In this document: positions 54,928 through 64,000 of the stretch, in pieces
Position numbering within the stretch: the stretch's first letter is position 1
Layout of the letters: each line of letters begins with the position of its first letter
Assembly: GCF_003951285.1 (NCBI RefSeq)
Contig: NZ_RXFQ01000005.1
Location: 8,001-72,000, forward strand
Length of the DNA: 64,000 bases
From: Variovorax beijingensis
GTDB lineage: Bacteria > Pseudomonadota > Gammaproteobacteria > Burkholderiales > Burkholderiaceae_C
Direction of reading: 5' to 3'
Notes under the pieces: model-generated
The model's input: only the letters and a program-made list of their open reading frames with translations
Told to the model about the DNA's origin: nothing
The model's database searches: none
Program-made: the position numbers and the translations under genes

Positions 54928-55293
54928 TCAGGCCAGCGCGCTGATCTTGGACATCAGCTCGGCCGCGTTGACCGGCTTCACGATGTAATCGCGGGCGCCC
55001 TGGCGCATGCCCCAGACGCGATCGGTTTCCTGGTTCTTGCTGGTGCACAGGATGATCGGGATGGCGGCGTACTGCGGATCGCGGGCAATGGCGCGCGTCA
55101 GCTGGAAGCCGTTCTGGCCGGGCATGACGACATCCATGAGGATCAGGTCGGGCTGGTCCTCTTCGAGCCGGCGCATGGCGTCTTCGGCGTTTTCGGCGGT
55201 CTTGACCGCAAAGCCGTTCTTCTGGAGCAGGTCCGAGAGGAACACCAGTTCCGTCTTGGAGTCGTCGACGACGAGGATTTTTCGAATGGGCAT
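54928..55293 (-). CDS. pilH: Response regulator PilH
   Basis: A 121-residue single-domain receiver with acidic pocket KILVVDDSKTE, phosphorylation site LILMDVVMPGQNGF (Asp near 52), and the conserved Thr/Ser and Lys in IILCTSKNQE and DYIVKPVN. In the Pil-Chp system PilH acts with PilG as a target of ChpA phosphorylation and balances pilus extension and retraction. The ATG directly follows the pilG stop with no gap. Confidence 0.95.
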   Translation of the reverse strand: MPIRKILVVDDSKTELVFLSDLLQKNGFAVKTAENAEDAMRRLEEDQPDLILMDVVMPGQNGFQLTRAIARDPQYAAIPIILCTSKNQETDRVWGMRQGARDYIVKPVNAAELMSKISALA

Positions 55294-55692
55294 TTACTGC
55301 ACTTCCTGTTGAAGGGTGCCAAACTGCTGCACGGCCTGCAGCAGCTGGTCTTTGGTGAAAGGTTTGGTCAGGTAGTCTTGCGACCCGACCATGCGGCCGC
55401 GAGCCTTGTCAAAGACGCCGTCCTTGGAAGAGAGCATCACGACCGGAACATTGGAGAAATGAGCGTTGCGCTTGATGATGGCGCAAGTCTGGTAGCCGTC
55501 CAGCCGCGGCATGAGGATGTCGCAGAAAATCAGATGCGGCTTGTGGTCGTTAACCTTGGAGAGCGCGTCGAAGCCGTCTTCCGCGAGAAGAACCTCGTGC
55601 CCGCCCTGCTTCAGAAATATTTCGGCACTGCGCCGGATCGTATTGCTGTCGTCGATGACGAGCACCTTGTAACCTGATCCATTCGGCCCCAT
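55294..55692 (-). CDS. pilG: Response regulator PilG
   Basis: A 132-residue single-domain receiver: KVLVIDDSNTIRRSAEIFLK, LIFCDILMPRLDGYQ (Asp phosphorylation site) and VVMLSSKDGVFDKARGRMVG with DYLTKPF. PilG is the ChpA-phosphorylated regulator that stimulates pilus extension. It is the first pil gene after the rubredoxin gene on this strand. Confidence 0.95.
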   Translation of the reverse strand: MGPNGSGYKVLVIDDSNTIRRSAEIFLKQGGHEVLLAEDGFDALSKVNDHKPHLIFCDILMPRLDGYQTCAIIKRNAHFSNVPVVMLSSKDGVFDKARGRMVGSQDYLTKPFTKDQLLQAVQQFGTLQQEVQ

Positions 55693-55773
55693 TGCACATG
55701 CTCCTGCTGAGATGAGACTTGGATGCCCGCCGCGCCGTACATCGGCGCAAATCGCGTAGCCCTATGCCATGCT

Positions 55774-55944
55774 TCAGATTTCAACCATTTCGAAGTCTTC
55801 CTTGCGCGCACCGCACTCAGGACAGGTCCAGTTCATCGGGACATCGGCCCAGGCCGTGCCCGCCGCGATGCCGTCTTCCGGTACACCAACCGCTTCGTCA
55901 TAGATCCACCCACAAATCAGGCACATCCAAGTTTTCGTATTCAT
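55774..55944 (-). CDS. Rubredoxin
   Basis: A 56-residue frame starting at the ATG at 55944 has the two rubredoxin iron-binding knuckles, [14 protein letters not shown] and [17 protein letters not shown] (CxxCG and CPxCG), around [15 protein letters not shown]. The single Fe(Cys)4 protein transfers electrons in the cytoplasm. It lies upstream of pilG on the same strand, with an 81-base gap, an order seen in related betaproteobacteria. It is divergent from the thiD-like gene. Confidence 0.95.
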   Translation of the reverse strand: MNTKTWMCLICGWIYDEAVGVPEDGIAAGTAWADVPMNWTCPECGARKEDFEMVEI

Positions 55945-56055
55945 CGGAGCTTAAAGTCCTTGTTCATTAAATGCAACGAGTGTATCTATGCGTATCTCAC
56001 TGGCGGACGGTAAACGTCGCGCCTATGCCACCATCCAGGGGATTCCGCCCGGCGT

Positions 56056-57021
56056 ATGACCATCTACTTACATCCAGCAGACCACGCCCGCAAACCGGGC
56101 AATCTTAACGACCCCCCGCCGGACGCCGAAGAGGTGGCCGAGCGCGACCTGAATCCGCCCTGCGTGCTGGTCTTCAACGCCAGCGATCCGAGCGGCGCAG
56201 GCGGCCTGGGCGCCGATGCCCTGGCCATGGCCTCGGTCGGCGCGCACATGCTGCCGGTGGTCACGGGCGCCTACGCGCGCGACACGGCCGAGATCTTCGA
56301 CCATTTCGCCTTCGAGGAAGAGGCCATTGCCGAGCAGGCACGCGCCATCCTCGAGGACGTGGAGGTCCAGCTCATCAAGGTGGGCTTCGTCGGAACCCCC
56401 GAAGCCCTGAGCACCATCGCCGAGACCGCCTCCGACTACCCCGAGGTGCCGCTGGTGGCCTACATGCCCAACCTTTCCTGGTGGGACGAAAACCTCATCG
56501 AGGGCTATCTCGACGCCTTCCGCGAGCTGCTGCTGCCCCAGGCCACAGTGTTGGTTGGAAACCACAGTACGCTGTGGCGCTGGCTGCTGCCCGACTGGAG
56601 CGGCGAGCGTCCGCCCGGCGCGCGCGACATCGCCAAGGCCGCCGGCGAGTTCGGCGTGCCCTACACGCTGGTGACCGGCATGGTGCTGCCCGACCAGTTC
56701 ATCGACAACGTGCTGGCCTCCCCGCAGTCGGTGCTCGCCAGCGAGAAATACGAGCGGCTCGAAGCCGTCTTCGCCGGCGCGGGCGACACCCTGTCGGCGG
56801 CGCTGGCCGCCCTGCTCGCGAGCGGCACCGACCTGGTGGCCGCCACCACCGAGGCCCTGGCCTACATGGACCGCTGCCTCGATGCGGGCTTCCGGCCCGG
56901 CATGGGCCACGTGCTGCCGGACCGCCTGTTCTGGGCCGAGCCGGAAGACGACGAGGACGACGACGAAGACCCCGACGCGCCGCAAGACTTTGCCCTGCCC
57001 CCTCACGACACCCGACACTGA
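56056..57021 (+). CDS. thiD: ThiD-like hydroxymethylpyrimidine/phosphomethylpyrimidine kinase
   Basis: The 321-residue ribokinase-fold protein has [20 protein letters not shown] (the ThiD nucleotide/substrate start, normally AGSDPSGGAGIQAD), [11 protein letters not shown] and the late anion-hole motif [20 protein letters not shown]. ThiD phosphorylates HMP and HMP-P in thiamine synthesis. The sequence departs from classic ThiD in several motifs and carries a very acidic C-terminal tail ([13 protein letters not shown]), so the exact substrate is less certain. Its stop overlaps the hemL ATG by one base, a coupling known from related genomes. No TPP riboswitch is visible upstream. Confidence 0.8.
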   Translation: MTIYLHPADHARKPGNLNDPPPDAEEVAERDLNPPCVLVFNASDPSGAGGLGADALAMASVGAHMLPVVTGAYARDTAEIFDHFAFEEEAIAEQARAILEDVEVQLIKVGFVGTPEALSTIAETASDYPEVPLVAYMPNLSWWDENLIEGYLDAFRELLLPQATVLVGNHSTLWRWLLPDWSGERPPGARDIAKAAGEFGVPYTLVTGMVLPDQFIDNVLASPQSVLASEKYERLEAVFAGAGDTLSAALAALLASGTDLVAATTEALAYMDRCLDAGFRPGMGHVLPDRLFWAEPEDDEDDDEDPDAPQDFALPPHDTRH

Positions 57022-58316
57022 TGCCAAACGCTGACCAAAACGACACTCTTTTCGAGCGCGCCCGCGCCGTCATTCCCGGCGGCGTCAATTCGCCGGTGCG
57101 CGCCTTCAAGGCCGTGGGCGGCACGCCGCGCTTCATCCGCCGGGCCGAGGGCGCCTATTTCTGGGACGCCAACGACAAGCGCTACATCGACTACATCGGC
57201 TCCTGGGGCCCGATGATCCTGGGCCACGGCCACCCCGCGGTGGTCGAAGCGGTGCAGAAGGCCGTGCTCGAGGGCTTCTCCTACGGCGCGCCGACCGAGC
57301 GCGAGATCGAGCTGGCCGAAGCCATCCTGGCGCTGATGCCGTCGATGGAGATGGTGCGGCTGGTGAGCTCGGGCACCGAGGCCGCCATGAGCGCGCTGCG
57401 CCTGGCGCGCGGCGCCACCGGCCGCAAGCACATCATCAAGTTCGAGGGCTGCTACCACGGACATGCCGATGCGCTGCTGGTGAAGGCCGGCTCCGGCCTC
57501 GCCACCTTCGGCCATCCCACCTCGGCCGGCGTGCCGCCCGAGGTCACGCAGCACACGCTGGTGCTCGAGTACAACAACATCGCGCAGCTCGAGGAAGCCT
57601 TCGCGCTGCATGGCAACGACATCGCCTGCCTGATGATCGAGGCGATTGCCGGCAACATGAACTTCGTGCGCGCCACGCCCGCCTTCGCCGCCCGCTGCCG
57701 CGAGCTGTGCACGCAGCACGGCGCGCTGCTGGTGTTCGACGAAGTGATGACCGGCTTTCGCGTCGGCCTGCACGGCGCGCAGGGCGTGCTGGGCATCACG
57801 CCCGACCTCACGGTGCTCGGCAAGGTCATCGGCGGCGGCATGCCGCTGGCGGCCTTCGGCGGGCCGCGCGCCATCATGGAGCAGCTCGCGCCGCTCGGGC
57901 CGGTCTACCAGGCCGGCACGCTGTCGGGCAATCCGGTGGCCACGGCCTGCGGCCTCGCCACGCTGAAGGAGATTTCGAGGCCCGGCTTCTATGAAGCGCT
58001 GGGCACGAAGACCCGCTCACTGGTCGACGGCCTCAAGGCCGCCGCCGCGGCCGAGGGACTGCCCTTCAATGCCGACAGCGAAGGCGGCATGTTCGGCTTC
58101 TTCCTGATGAGCGAGCTGCCGCAGAACTACGCCACCGTGATGACCACCGACAACGCGAAGTTCAACGCGCTGTTCCACGGCCTGCTGGAGCGCGGCGTGT
58201 ACATCGCACCGGCGCTCTACGAGGCCGGCTTCGTGAGCGCCGCGCATGGCGACGACGACATTGCGGCCACCATCGAGGCGGCACGGCAGGTTTTCAGGAC
58301 GTTGCGCTCGCTCTGA
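57021..58316 (+). CDS. hemL: Glutamate-1-semialdehyde 2,1-aminomutase
   Basis: The 431-residue PLP enzyme converts glutamate-1-semialdehyde to 5-aminolevulinate in tetrapyrrole synthesis. Motifs include [62 protein letters not shown] and the PLP-lysine region [16 protein letters not shown] (Lys near 268). The ATG overlaps the thiD stop (TGATG). The gene is convergent with purH across a 48-base gap holding a strong hairpin. Confidence 0.97.
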   Translation: MPNADQNDTLFERARAVIPGGVNSPVRAFKAVGGTPRFIRRAEGAYFWDANDKRYIDYIGSWGPMILGHGHPAVVEAVQKAVLEGFSYGAPTEREIELAEAILALMPSMEMVRLVSSGTEAAMSALRLARGATGRKHIIKFEGCYHGHADALLVKAGSGLATFGHPTSAGVPPEVTQHTLVLEYNNIAQLEEAFALHGNDIACLMIEAIAGNMNFVRATPAFAARCRELCTQHGALLVFDEVMTGFRVGLHGAQGVLGITPDLTVLGKVIGGGMPLAAFGGPRAIMEQLAPLGPVYQAGTLSGNPVATACGLATLKEISRPGFYEALGTKTRSLVDGLKAAAAAEGLPFNADSEGGMFGFFLMSELPQNYATVMTTDNAKFNALFHGLLERGVYIAPALYEAGFVSAAHGDDDIAATIEAARQVFRTLRSL

Positions 58317-58326
58317 TCTGTTTGCT

Positions 58327-58350
58327 GCGGGGCGCCGAAGCGCGCCCCGC
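58327..58350. terminator. Hairpin shared by convergent hemL and purH
   Basis: GCGGGGCGC pairs with GCGCCCCGC around a 6-base loop. It lies in the 48-base gap between the two convergent genes and probably serves as a bidirectional transcription or mRNA end, although no T-run follows on either strand. Confidence 0.5.
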
Positions 58351-58364
58351 CCGAGCGCGCAGGC

Positions 58365-59972
58365 TCAGTGGCGGAAGTGGCGCACGCCCGAGAGCACCAT
58401 GACCACGCCGCGCTCGTCGGCGGCATCGATCACTTCCTGGTCGCGCATCGAGCCGCCCGGCTGGATCACGCAGCTCGCGCCGGCATCGACCACCACGTCG
58501 AGCCCGTCGCGGAACGGGAAGAAGGCATCGCTCGCCACCGCCGTGCCTTTGAGCGAGAGGCCCGCATGCTCGGCCTTGATGCTCGCGATGCGCGCCGAGT
58601 CGAGGCGGCTCATCTGGCCCGCGCCCACGCCCATGGTCATGCCGCCGGCGCAGAACACGATGGCGTTGCTCTTCACGTACTTGGCGACCTTCCATGCGAA
58701 CAGCAGGTCCTGCAGCTGCTCGGGCGTGGGCTGCTTCTTCGTGACCACCTTGAGGTCGCTCGCCGCGAGCTCGTGGTTGTCGGCGGTCTGCATCAACAGG
58801 CCCGAACCGACGCGCTTCACGTCCATGAGGTTGCGGCCGTTGTCCCAGTCGGTGGTGCCGCCCGGCGGCAGCGCGATCTCGAGCACGCGCACGTTCTGCT
58901 TGACCTTGGTGGCCTGGAACACCGCGAGCGCCTCGGGCGTGTAGCCCGGCGCCATCAGCACTTCGACGAACTGCTTGGCAATGGCCTGCGCGGTCTCGCC
59001 ATCGACCGGGCGGTTGAAGGCGATGATGCCGCCGAAGGCCGAGGTCGGGTCGGTCTTGAAGGCCTTGCCGTAGGCTTCGGCCGCGTCCTTGCCGACGGCC
59101 ACGCCGCAGGGGTTGGCGTGCTTGACGATCACGCACGCAGGCACGTCGAAGCTCTTCACGCATTCCCATGCGGCGTCGGCATCGGCGATGTTGTTGTAGC
59201 TGAGCTCCTTGCCCTGCAGTTGCCTGGCCGACACGAGCGAGCCGGGCGCCGGATGCAGGTCGCGGTAGAACGCGGCCTGCTGGTGCGGGTTCTCGCCATA
59301 GCGCAGGTCCTGCACCTTCACGAAGCGGCCATTGCTCTGCGCCGGGAACATCGAGCGCGTGGGCGAAGGCTGGCCGATGCTGGCGTCGAAGTCGATGGCC
59401 GAGAGGTAGTCGCTGATGGCGCCGTCGTAGTCGGCGATGCGGTTGAACGCGGCCACCGAGAACGCGAACTTGGTCTTGTCGCTGAGCTTGCCGCCGGCCT
59501 GGAGCTCGGCCAGCGCCACGGAGTATTGCGAAGCGTCGGTCAGCACGCCCACGTCTTTCCAGTTCTTGGCCGCGCTGCGCACCATGGCCGGGCCGCCGAT
59601 GTCGATGTTCTCGATGGCGTCTTCCAGCGTGCAGCCGGCCTTGGCCACCGTGGTTTCGAAAGGATAAAGATTGACCACCAGCAGGTCGATGGTGTCGATG
59701 CCGTGTTCCTTGATGGCCGCCACGTGCGAGGGCAGGTCGCGCCGCGCGAGCAGGCCGCCGTGGATCTTGGGATGCAGCGTCTTCACGCGGCCGTCGAGCA
59801 TTTCGGGAAAGCCGGTGTGGTCGGCCACTTCGGTCACGGGCAGGCCGGCATCGGCCAGCAGCTTGGCGGTGCCGCCCGTGGACAGCAGCTTGATGCCCAG
59901 CGCATGCAGCGCCTGCGCGAATTCGAGGATGCCGGTTTTGTCGGAGACGGAGATGAGTGCGGTCTGGGCCAT
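58365..59972 (-). CDS. purH: Bifunctional AICAR formyltransferase / IMP cyclohydrolase
   Basis: The 535-residue enzyme performs the last two steps of purine synthesis. The N-terminal MGS-like cyclohydrolase domain reads [38 protein letters not shown] and [16 protein letters not shown]. The formyltransferase domain has [32 protein letters not shown] and [15 protein letters not shown]. It follows fis by 20 bases on the same strand, in the dusB-fis-purH arrangement common in betaproteobacteria. Confidence 0.97.
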   Translation of the reverse strand: MAQTALISVSDKTGILEFAQALHALGIKLLSTGGTAKLLADAGLPVTEVADHTGFPEMLDGRVKTLHPKIHGGLLARRDLPSHVAAIKEHGIDTIDLLVVNLYPFETTVAKAGCTLEDAIENIDIGGPAMVRSAAKNWKDVGVLTDASQYSVALAELQAGGKLSDKTKFAFSVAAFNRIADYDGAISDYLSAIDFDASIGQPSPTRSMFPAQSNGRFVKVQDLRYGENPHQQAAFYRDLHPAPGSLVSARQLQGKELSYNNIADADAAWECVKSFDVPACVIVKHANPCGVAVGKDAAEAYGKAFKTDPTSAFGGIIAFNRPVDGETAQAIAKQFVEVLMAPGYTPEALAVFQATKVKQNVRVLEIALPPGGTTDWDNGRNLMDVKRVGSGLLMQTADNHELAASDLKVVTKKQPTPEQLQDLLFAWKVAKYVKSNAIVFCAGGMTMGVGAGQMSRLDSARIASIKAEHAGLSLKGTAVASDAFFPFRDGLDVVVDAGASCVIQPGGSMRDQEVIDAADERGVVMVLSGVRHFRH

Positions 59973-59992
59973 GGAATATGCCGTGGAGTTAT

Positions 59993-60229
59993 TTATTTCA
60001 GAAGTTTGTGTTCAACCAGCTTCTTGCGAAGCGTGTTGCGATTCAGGCCCAACCATTGCGCGGCTTTCGACTGGTTGCCCTCGGCGCGTGTCATCACGAC
60101 GTCGAGCAGGGGCTTCTCGACCACGCGCACGAGCATCTCGTACATGCCGTCGGGTTCGGTGCCGCGCAGATCACGAAAGTAGCTGTCCAGACTGGTGCGC
60201 ACGCAGTCCTCGATGTGTTTCTTGCTCAT
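59993..60229 (-). CDS. fis: Fis-family nucleoid-associated DNA-binding protein
   Basis: With the ATG at 60229 (purine-rich AAGAAAAAAAC before it) the product is 78 residues, the usual size of betaproteobacterial Fis. The C-terminal helix-turn-helix is clear: [18 protein letters not shown] followed by RKKL. It bends DNA and modulates rRNA, recombination and global transcription. It starts about 20 bases after the dusB stop and precedes purH. Confidence 0.93.
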   Translation of the reverse strand: MSKKHIEDCVRTSLDSYFRDLRGTEPDGMYEMLVRVVEKPLLDVVMTRAEGNQSKAAQWLGLNRNTLRKKLVEHKLLK

Positions 60230-60249
60230 GTTTTTTTCTTCTCTTCCTC

Positions 60250-61308
60250 TCAATCGGCGGCGCAGGCCGCCTCCTCTTCACCGGACAGCTCTTCGGCCGC
60301 CTGGTGCACGGGCATGCGGTCCATGCGGTCCGCCAACCCGTCGAAATAATCGCCGACCGCGCGCAGCTGCGCGGCAGAGTCTTCGATGGTGTTCATCCGC
60401 GCGCGGAAGGCTTCGCCGTCCGGCAGCGTGCGCACATACCAGCCGATGTGCTTGCGCGCGGTGCGCACGCCGCTGAACTCGCCGTAGAGCGCGTAGTGCT
60501 CCACCAGGTGGTCGAGCAGCAGGCGGCGCACTTCGGCGACCAGCGGCGGTGCAAGGTGCGTGCCCGTGGCCAGGAAATGGGAGATCTCGCGGAAGATCCA
60601 GGGCCGCCCCTGCGCGGCGCGGCCGATCATCACTGCGTCGGCGCCGGTGGCCGCGAGCACCTCGCGCGCCTTCTCGGGCGAGCGGATGTCGCCGTTGGCC
60701 ACCACCGGCACGCGCACCGCGGCCTTCACTGCGGCAATGGTGTCGTATTCGGCACTGCCCTTGTAGCCTTGCTCGCGGGTGCGCCCATGCACGGTGATCA
60801 TCTGCACGCCGGCCGATTCGAAATCGCGCGCGAGCTTCACCGCGTTGCGGTGCTCTTCGCTCCAGCCGGTGCGCATCTTGAGCGTGACCGGCACGTTGAA
60901 CGGCTCTGCCGCATCGACCACGGCCTGCACGATCTCCAGCGCCAGCGGCTCGTCGCGCATCAGCGCCGAACCGGCCCACTTGTTGCAGACCTTCTTGGCC
61001 GGGCAGCCCATGTTGATGTCGATGATCTGCGCACCACGCTCGATGTTGTAGACCGCGGCCTCGGCCATCATGGCCGCATCGGTGCCGGCGATCTGCACCG
61101 CAATGGGACCCGGCTCGCCGTCGTGGTTGGCGCGGCGCGAGGTCTTGAGCGTGTTCCAGAGTTCCTTGCGCGAGGTGACCATCTCGCTGACCGCATAGCC
61201 CGCGCCGAGTTCGCGGCACAGCATGCGGAACGGCCGGTCCGTCACGCCGGCCATGGGCGCAACGAACAGGCGGTTTTCCAGCGTGTGGATGCCGATCTGC
61301 AAGGTCAT
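60250..61308 (-). CDS. dusB: tRNA-dihydrouridine synthase DusB
   Basis: The 352-residue flavoenzyme reduces uridine in the D-loop of tRNAs. Motifs: LFVAPMAGVTDRPFRMLCRE, IIDINMGCPAKKVCNKWAGS (catalytic Cys), ITVHGRTREQGYKG, VVANGDI and DAVMIGRAAQGRPWIF. The frame opens at 61422, but the conserved domain begins at the ATG at 61308; upstream residues look non-coding. The acidic C-terminal tail (EELSGEEEAACAAD) is family-variable. It is first in dusB-fis-purH. Confidence 0.95.
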   Translation of the reverse strand: MTLQIGIHTLENRLFVAPMAGVTDRPFRMLCRELGAGYAVSEMVTSRKELWNTLKTSRRANHDGEPGPIAVQIAGTDAAMMAEAAVYNIERGAQIIDINMGCPAKKVCNKWAGSALMRDEPLALEIVQAVVDAAEPFNVPVTLKMRTGWSEEHRNAVKLARDFESAGVQMITVHGRTREQGYKGSAEYDTIAAVKAAVRVPVVANGDIRSPEKAREVLAATGADAVMIGRAAQGRPWIFREISHFLATGTHLAPPLVAEVRRLLLDHLVEHYALYGEFSGVRTARKHIGWYVRTLPDGEAFRARMNTIEDSAAQLRAVGDYFDGLADRMDRMPVHQAAEELSGEEEAACAAD

Positions 61309-61489
61309 GAAGTGGAAAGCGTCGCGAGAGCGGCTGCTGAAAAATGAGGCACGATTGTAGCCACGCGCGATTCCACGCGCTGAAACGATTTGCGCGCGCG
61401 GTACCGCGGCGACGCCTGCCATGCACGGCGCGTTCTCCGACCTGCCGCAGAAGGGCCGCTGCCTATACTGCGTCGACTCATTTCACTTT

Positions 61490-61960
61490 ATGCAAGCTTG
61501 GCTCGACGCACTCCTGGCGCTTCTTGCGCTTCCGCAATACGGACTCTCCACGGTGTTCATCGCGGCCTTCGTTTCGGCCACGCTGCTGCCGGTGGGCTCG
61601 GAGCCCATTCTTTTCGGCCTGCTCAAGCTCAACCCCGACATGTTCTGGCCGGCCATCCTGGTCGCGACGGTGGGCAACACGCTGGGCGGCGCGGTCGACT
61701 GGTGGATGGGCTACGGCGCGCACAAGGTGGCAGACAAATATTCGCACTCGAAACATCATGTGCGGGTCTTGGGCTGGCTGGAGCGGCTCGGGCCCAAGGC
61801 CTGCCTGCTGAGCTGGCTGCCGCTGGTGGGCGATCCGCTGTGCGCGGTGGCGGGCTGGCTCAAGCTGCCCTTCTGGCCATGCCTCGGGTACATGGCCATC
61901 GGGAAGTTCCTGCGCTATGTCTGCATGACGGTCGCGCTGCTCTACGTGTTTCCGTCCTGA
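61490..61960 (+). CDS. YqaA-like DedA/VTT-family inner membrane protein
   Basis: The 156-residue membrane protein has several hydrophobic helices (LLALLALPQYGLSTVFIAAF, MFWPAILVATVGNTLGGAVD, VCMTVALLYVFPS) and motifs of the YqaA group (FVSATLLPVGSEPIL, GNTLGGAVDWWMG, SWLPLVGDPLCAVAGWL). This group is related to DedA/VTT lipid scramblases and transporters; the exact role is unknown. The frame opens at 61421, but the ATG at 61490 begins the first hydrophobic segment. It is divergent from dusB. Confidence 0.85.
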   Translation: MQAWLDALLALLALPQYGLSTVFIAAFVSATLLPVGSEPILFGLLKLNPDMFWPAILVATVGNTLGGAVDWWMGYGAHKVADKYSHSKHHVRVLGWLERLGPKACLLSWLPLVGDPLCAVAGWLKLPFWPCLGYMAIGKFLRYVCMTVALLYVFPS

Positions 61961-61970
61961 GGCGGCCGCT

Positions 61971-62645
61971 TCAGTTCAGCAGGCCGTAGGGGCCGCCGCG
62001 TTCGAGCGCGCGCTGGTAGGCCGGGCGCGCATGGATGCGCTCCAGGTACGCCATCAGCCTGGGCCGCTTCGCGTCGAGGCCGCCGCGCGCCTGCGCGGCT
62101 TCGACCGGAAAACTCATCTGGATGTCGGCGCCCGTGAATTCGCTGCCGGCAAACCACTCGCTCTTGCCGAGTTCGGCTTCCATGAAATTCAGGTGGCTCT
62201 CGATGTTGGGCATGACGATGGCCGCCTTCGCCTTGCCCGAAATCATCTTCGCGATCGGCTTCACGAAGAAGGGCATCTTGCTGTTCTCGATCCTGTCGAA
62301 CACCAGCTTGAGCAGCAGCGGCGACATCGCCGAGCCTTCCGCGAAGTGCAGCCAGTAGCGATAGCGCACCGCCTCGGGCGTGCCCGCCGCGGGCGCAAGT
62401 CGGCCGCGGCCATGGCGCTCGATCAGCGTTTCGATGATCGCGCCCGATTCCGCGAGCGTGAGGCCGTCGCCGGCGGTCACCACCGGCGACTTGCCCAGCG
62501 GATGCACGGCCCGCAGCGAAGCGGGCGCCAACATGGTCTGCGGATCGCGCTGGTAGTGGACGATCTCGTAGGGCAGGCCGAGTTCTTCGAGCAGCCACAG
62601 CACGCGCTGCGAGCGCGAATTATTGAGGTGATGGACGGTGAGCAT
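61971..62645 (-). CDS. Glutathione S-transferase
   Basis: The 224-residue protein has the thioredoxin-like N-terminal GST domain (LTVHHLNNSRSQRVLWLLEE, HPLGKSPVVTAGDGLTLAES with the cis-Pro and Glu-Ser glutathione contacts) and the helical C-terminal domain (EWFAGSEFTGADIQMSFPVE). It probably conjugates glutathione to electrophiles in the cytoplasm; the substrate is unknown. It lies downstream of ychF on the same strand, with an interspersed repeat between them. Confidence 0.92.
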   Translation of the reverse strand: MLTVHHLNNSRSQRVLWLLEELGLPYEIVHYQRDPQTMLAPASLRAVHPLGKSPVVTAGDGLTLAESGAIIETLIERHGRGRLAPAAGTPEAVRYRYWLHFAEGSAMSPLLLKLVFDRIENSKMPFFVKPIAKMISGKAKAAIVMPNIESHLNFMEAELGKSEWFAGSEFTGADIQMSFPVEAAQARGGLDAKRPRLMAYLERIHARPAYQRALERGGPYGLLN

Positions 62646-62680
62646 ACGGCGACAGGTGCTTGGAGGAAGGGGCGTGCCTT

Positions 62681-62775
62681 TTCGTGGAACACCGCGGAAC
62701 CGGCTTTGCCGGGCCGCTGGTGTTGCCCCGGCGAGGGGGTTGGCGTAGCGACACGAAGTGCGCGAAGACTGGGGG
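62681..62775 (-). repeat. Interspersed intergenic repeat, copy C (95 bp)
   Basis: Full-length copy between the ychF stop and the GST gene, starting about 9 bases after the ychF stop on the minus strand. It is nearly identical to copies A and B at both ends, with the CCGGCTTTGCCGG hairpin core. Confidence 0.92.
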
Positions 62776-62783
62776 TGAGCCAG

Positions 62784-63875
62784 TTATGAACTGAAGAGGA
62801 AGTTCATCACGTCGCCGTCCTTGACGACGTACTCCTTGCCTTCCGAACGCATCTTGCCCGCGTCCTTCGCACCCTGTTCGCCCTTGTAGGCGATGTAGTC
62901 CTCGAACGAAATGGTCTGGGCGCGGATGTAGCCTTTTTCGAAGTCGCCGTGGATCACGCCGGCGGCCTGGGGGCCGGTGTCGCCGATGTGGATGGTCCAG
63001 GCGCGCACTTCCTTCACGCCGGCGGTGAAGTAGGTTTGCAGGCCCAGCAGCTTGTAGGCCGCGCGGATCAGGCGGTTGAGGCCCGGCTCCTCCTGGCCGA
63101 TTTCGGCGAGGAACATCTTCTTGTCCTCGTCGTCCATCTCGGCGAGTTCGGCTTCGATCTTGGCGCAGATGGCGACCACGGGTGCGCCCTGCTTGGCCGC
63201 GTATTCGCGCAGGCGGTCGAGGTAGGGGTTGTTCTCGAAGCCGTCTTCGGCCACGTTGCCGACGAACATCGCGGGCTTGGCGGTGATCAGCGTGAACGAC
63301 TTCACCAGCGGCTGCTCTTCCTTCGTGAACTCGAGCGCGCGCACCGGCGTGTTCTCGTTCAGCGCGGCCTGGCAGCGCTCGAGCAGGCCGACCAGCTTCT
63401 GCGCGTCCTTGTCACCCGAACGCGCCACCTTGGTGTGACGGTGCAGCGCTTTCTCGACGGTGGCGAGGTCGGCCAGGCAGAGTTCGGTCTGGATCACCTC
63501 GATGTCGGAGATCGGGTCGACCTTGCCGGCCACGTGGATCACGTTCTCGTCGTCGAAGCAGCGCACCACGTTCACGGTGGCATCGGTTTCGCGGATGTGC
63601 GCGAGAAACTTGTTGCCCAGGCCCTCGCCCGTGCTGGCGCCGGCCACCAGGCCGGCAATGTCGACGAACTCGACGATGGCGGGCACCACGCGCTCGGGCT
63701 GGACGATCTCGCTCAGTTGCGCGAGCCGCGGATCAGGCACTTCCACCACGCCCACGTTGGGCTCGATGGTGCAGAACGGATAGTTTTCCGCCGCGATGCC
63801 GGCCTTGGTCAACGCATTGAAAAGAGTGGATTTACCGACGTTGGGCAGGCCGACGATGCCGCATTGCAAACTCAT
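62784..63875 (-). CDS. ychF: Redox-responsive Obg-like ATPase YchF
   Basis: The 363-residue P-loop protein has [40 protein letters not shown] and the C-terminal TGS domain ([33 protein letters not shown]). YchF/OLA1 proteins bind ATP instead of GTP and associate with ribosomes and stress responses. The frame runs to 63962, but the ATG at 63875 has AGGA eight bases upstream and gives the conserved MSLQCGIVG start. The remaining 125 bases to the window edge contain only its upstream region. Confidence 0.97.
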   Translation of the reverse strand: MSLQCGIVGLPNVGKSTLFNALTKAGIAAENYPFCTIEPNVGVVEVPDPRLAQLSEIVQPERVVPAIVEFVDIAGLVAGASTGEGLGNKFLAHIRETDATVNVVRCFDDENVIHVAGKVDPISDIEVIQTELCLADLATVEKALHRHTKVARSGDKDAQKLVGLLERCQAALNENTPVRALEFTKEEQPLVKSFTLITAKPAMFVGNVAEDGFENNPYLDRLREYAAKQGAPVVAICAKIEAELAEMDDEDKKMFLAEIGQEEPGLNRLIRAAYKLLGLQTYFTAGVKEVRAWTIHIGDTGPQAAGVIHGDFEKGYIRAQTISFEDYIAYKGEQGAKDAGKMRSEGKEYVVKDGDVMNFLFSS

Positions 63876-64000
63876 GGGGGGTCCTCTTGGGTAACCGGGG
63901 ATTTTAGGCGGAGGCCGGCTCTCCCCCGGCCTGCGCGTACTTTGGCGGCCGGAAAGCCGCATTCCGGCTCAGGGTTAAACCGGATTAGCAAACGTTTGCG

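Noticed and set aside
55945..56055. Possible TPP riboswitch before the thiD-like gene
   Set aside because: The 111-base gap lacks the conserved thi-box pairing elements and CUGAGA core.
1..64000. CRISPR arrays, rRNA or tRNA genes
   Set aside because: No regularly spaced short repeats and no recognisable cloverleaf or rRNA sequence were seen by eye on either strand; a tRNAscan and CRISPR search would settle this.

Overview
The window is high-GC chromosomal DNA from a betaproteobacterium, most likely Comamonadaceae and Variovorax-like. This is inferred from gene order: a rubredoxin gene leading pilGHIJ-chpA, thiD-hemL, dusB-fis-purH, algH-ruvX-pyrR-pyrB-pyrC'-plsC, and an imuA-imuB-dnaE2 mutasome. 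A family-like ~95 bp intergenic repeat also occurs three times.

Region 1 (about 1-21,000) is an accessory, defence-rich stretch. It holds a membrane-anchored Mrr-like nuclease, a putative phage abortive-infection protein, and the SOS mutasome with a 20-bp LexA box and a divergent SRAP/HMCES-like gene. Next come a restriction-modification block (beta-class DNA methyltransferase, divergent D12-class adenine methylase, HNH endonuclease), an IS21 istB relic and an XRE-cupin regulator. The stretch ends with a two-gene cassette of a GHKL-type ATPase-like protein plus a large protein with two degenerate phosphoribosyltransferase-like segments, and a SIR2-STAND-type protein. The cassette is the best candidate for a little-described system.

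Region 2 (about 21,100-31,750) is a minus-strand type I secretion locus. A LapA/BapA-like repeat adhesin with a von Willebrand A domain is followed by TolC-, LapB- and HlyD/LapC-like genes, a BamE-like secreted protein and an unknown gene. The adhesin has a hairpin-rich leader. Short homologous segments sharing a perfect 19-bp direct repeat lie on both sides of this locus.

Region 3 (about 32,000-36,200) carries an AraC regulator divergent from a DUF4242 protein, a patatin-ricin fusion, and a ~1 kb gene-poor stretch. That stretch has a tiny hydrophobic ORF and an orphan intrinsic terminator that may end a small RNA.

Region 4 (about 36,200-64,000) is mostly core genome: plsC and the overlapping pyrimidine cluster (including a pseudo-dihydroorotase without the HxH metal ligands), a photolyase, a two-gene lipoprotein/secreted-protein pair, a LuxR-type regulator, the twitching/chemosensory pil-chp cluster, thiD-hemL, dusB-fis-purH, a YqaA-like membrane protein, a GST and ychF. 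Function calls rest on motif recognition by eye; no database search was possible.
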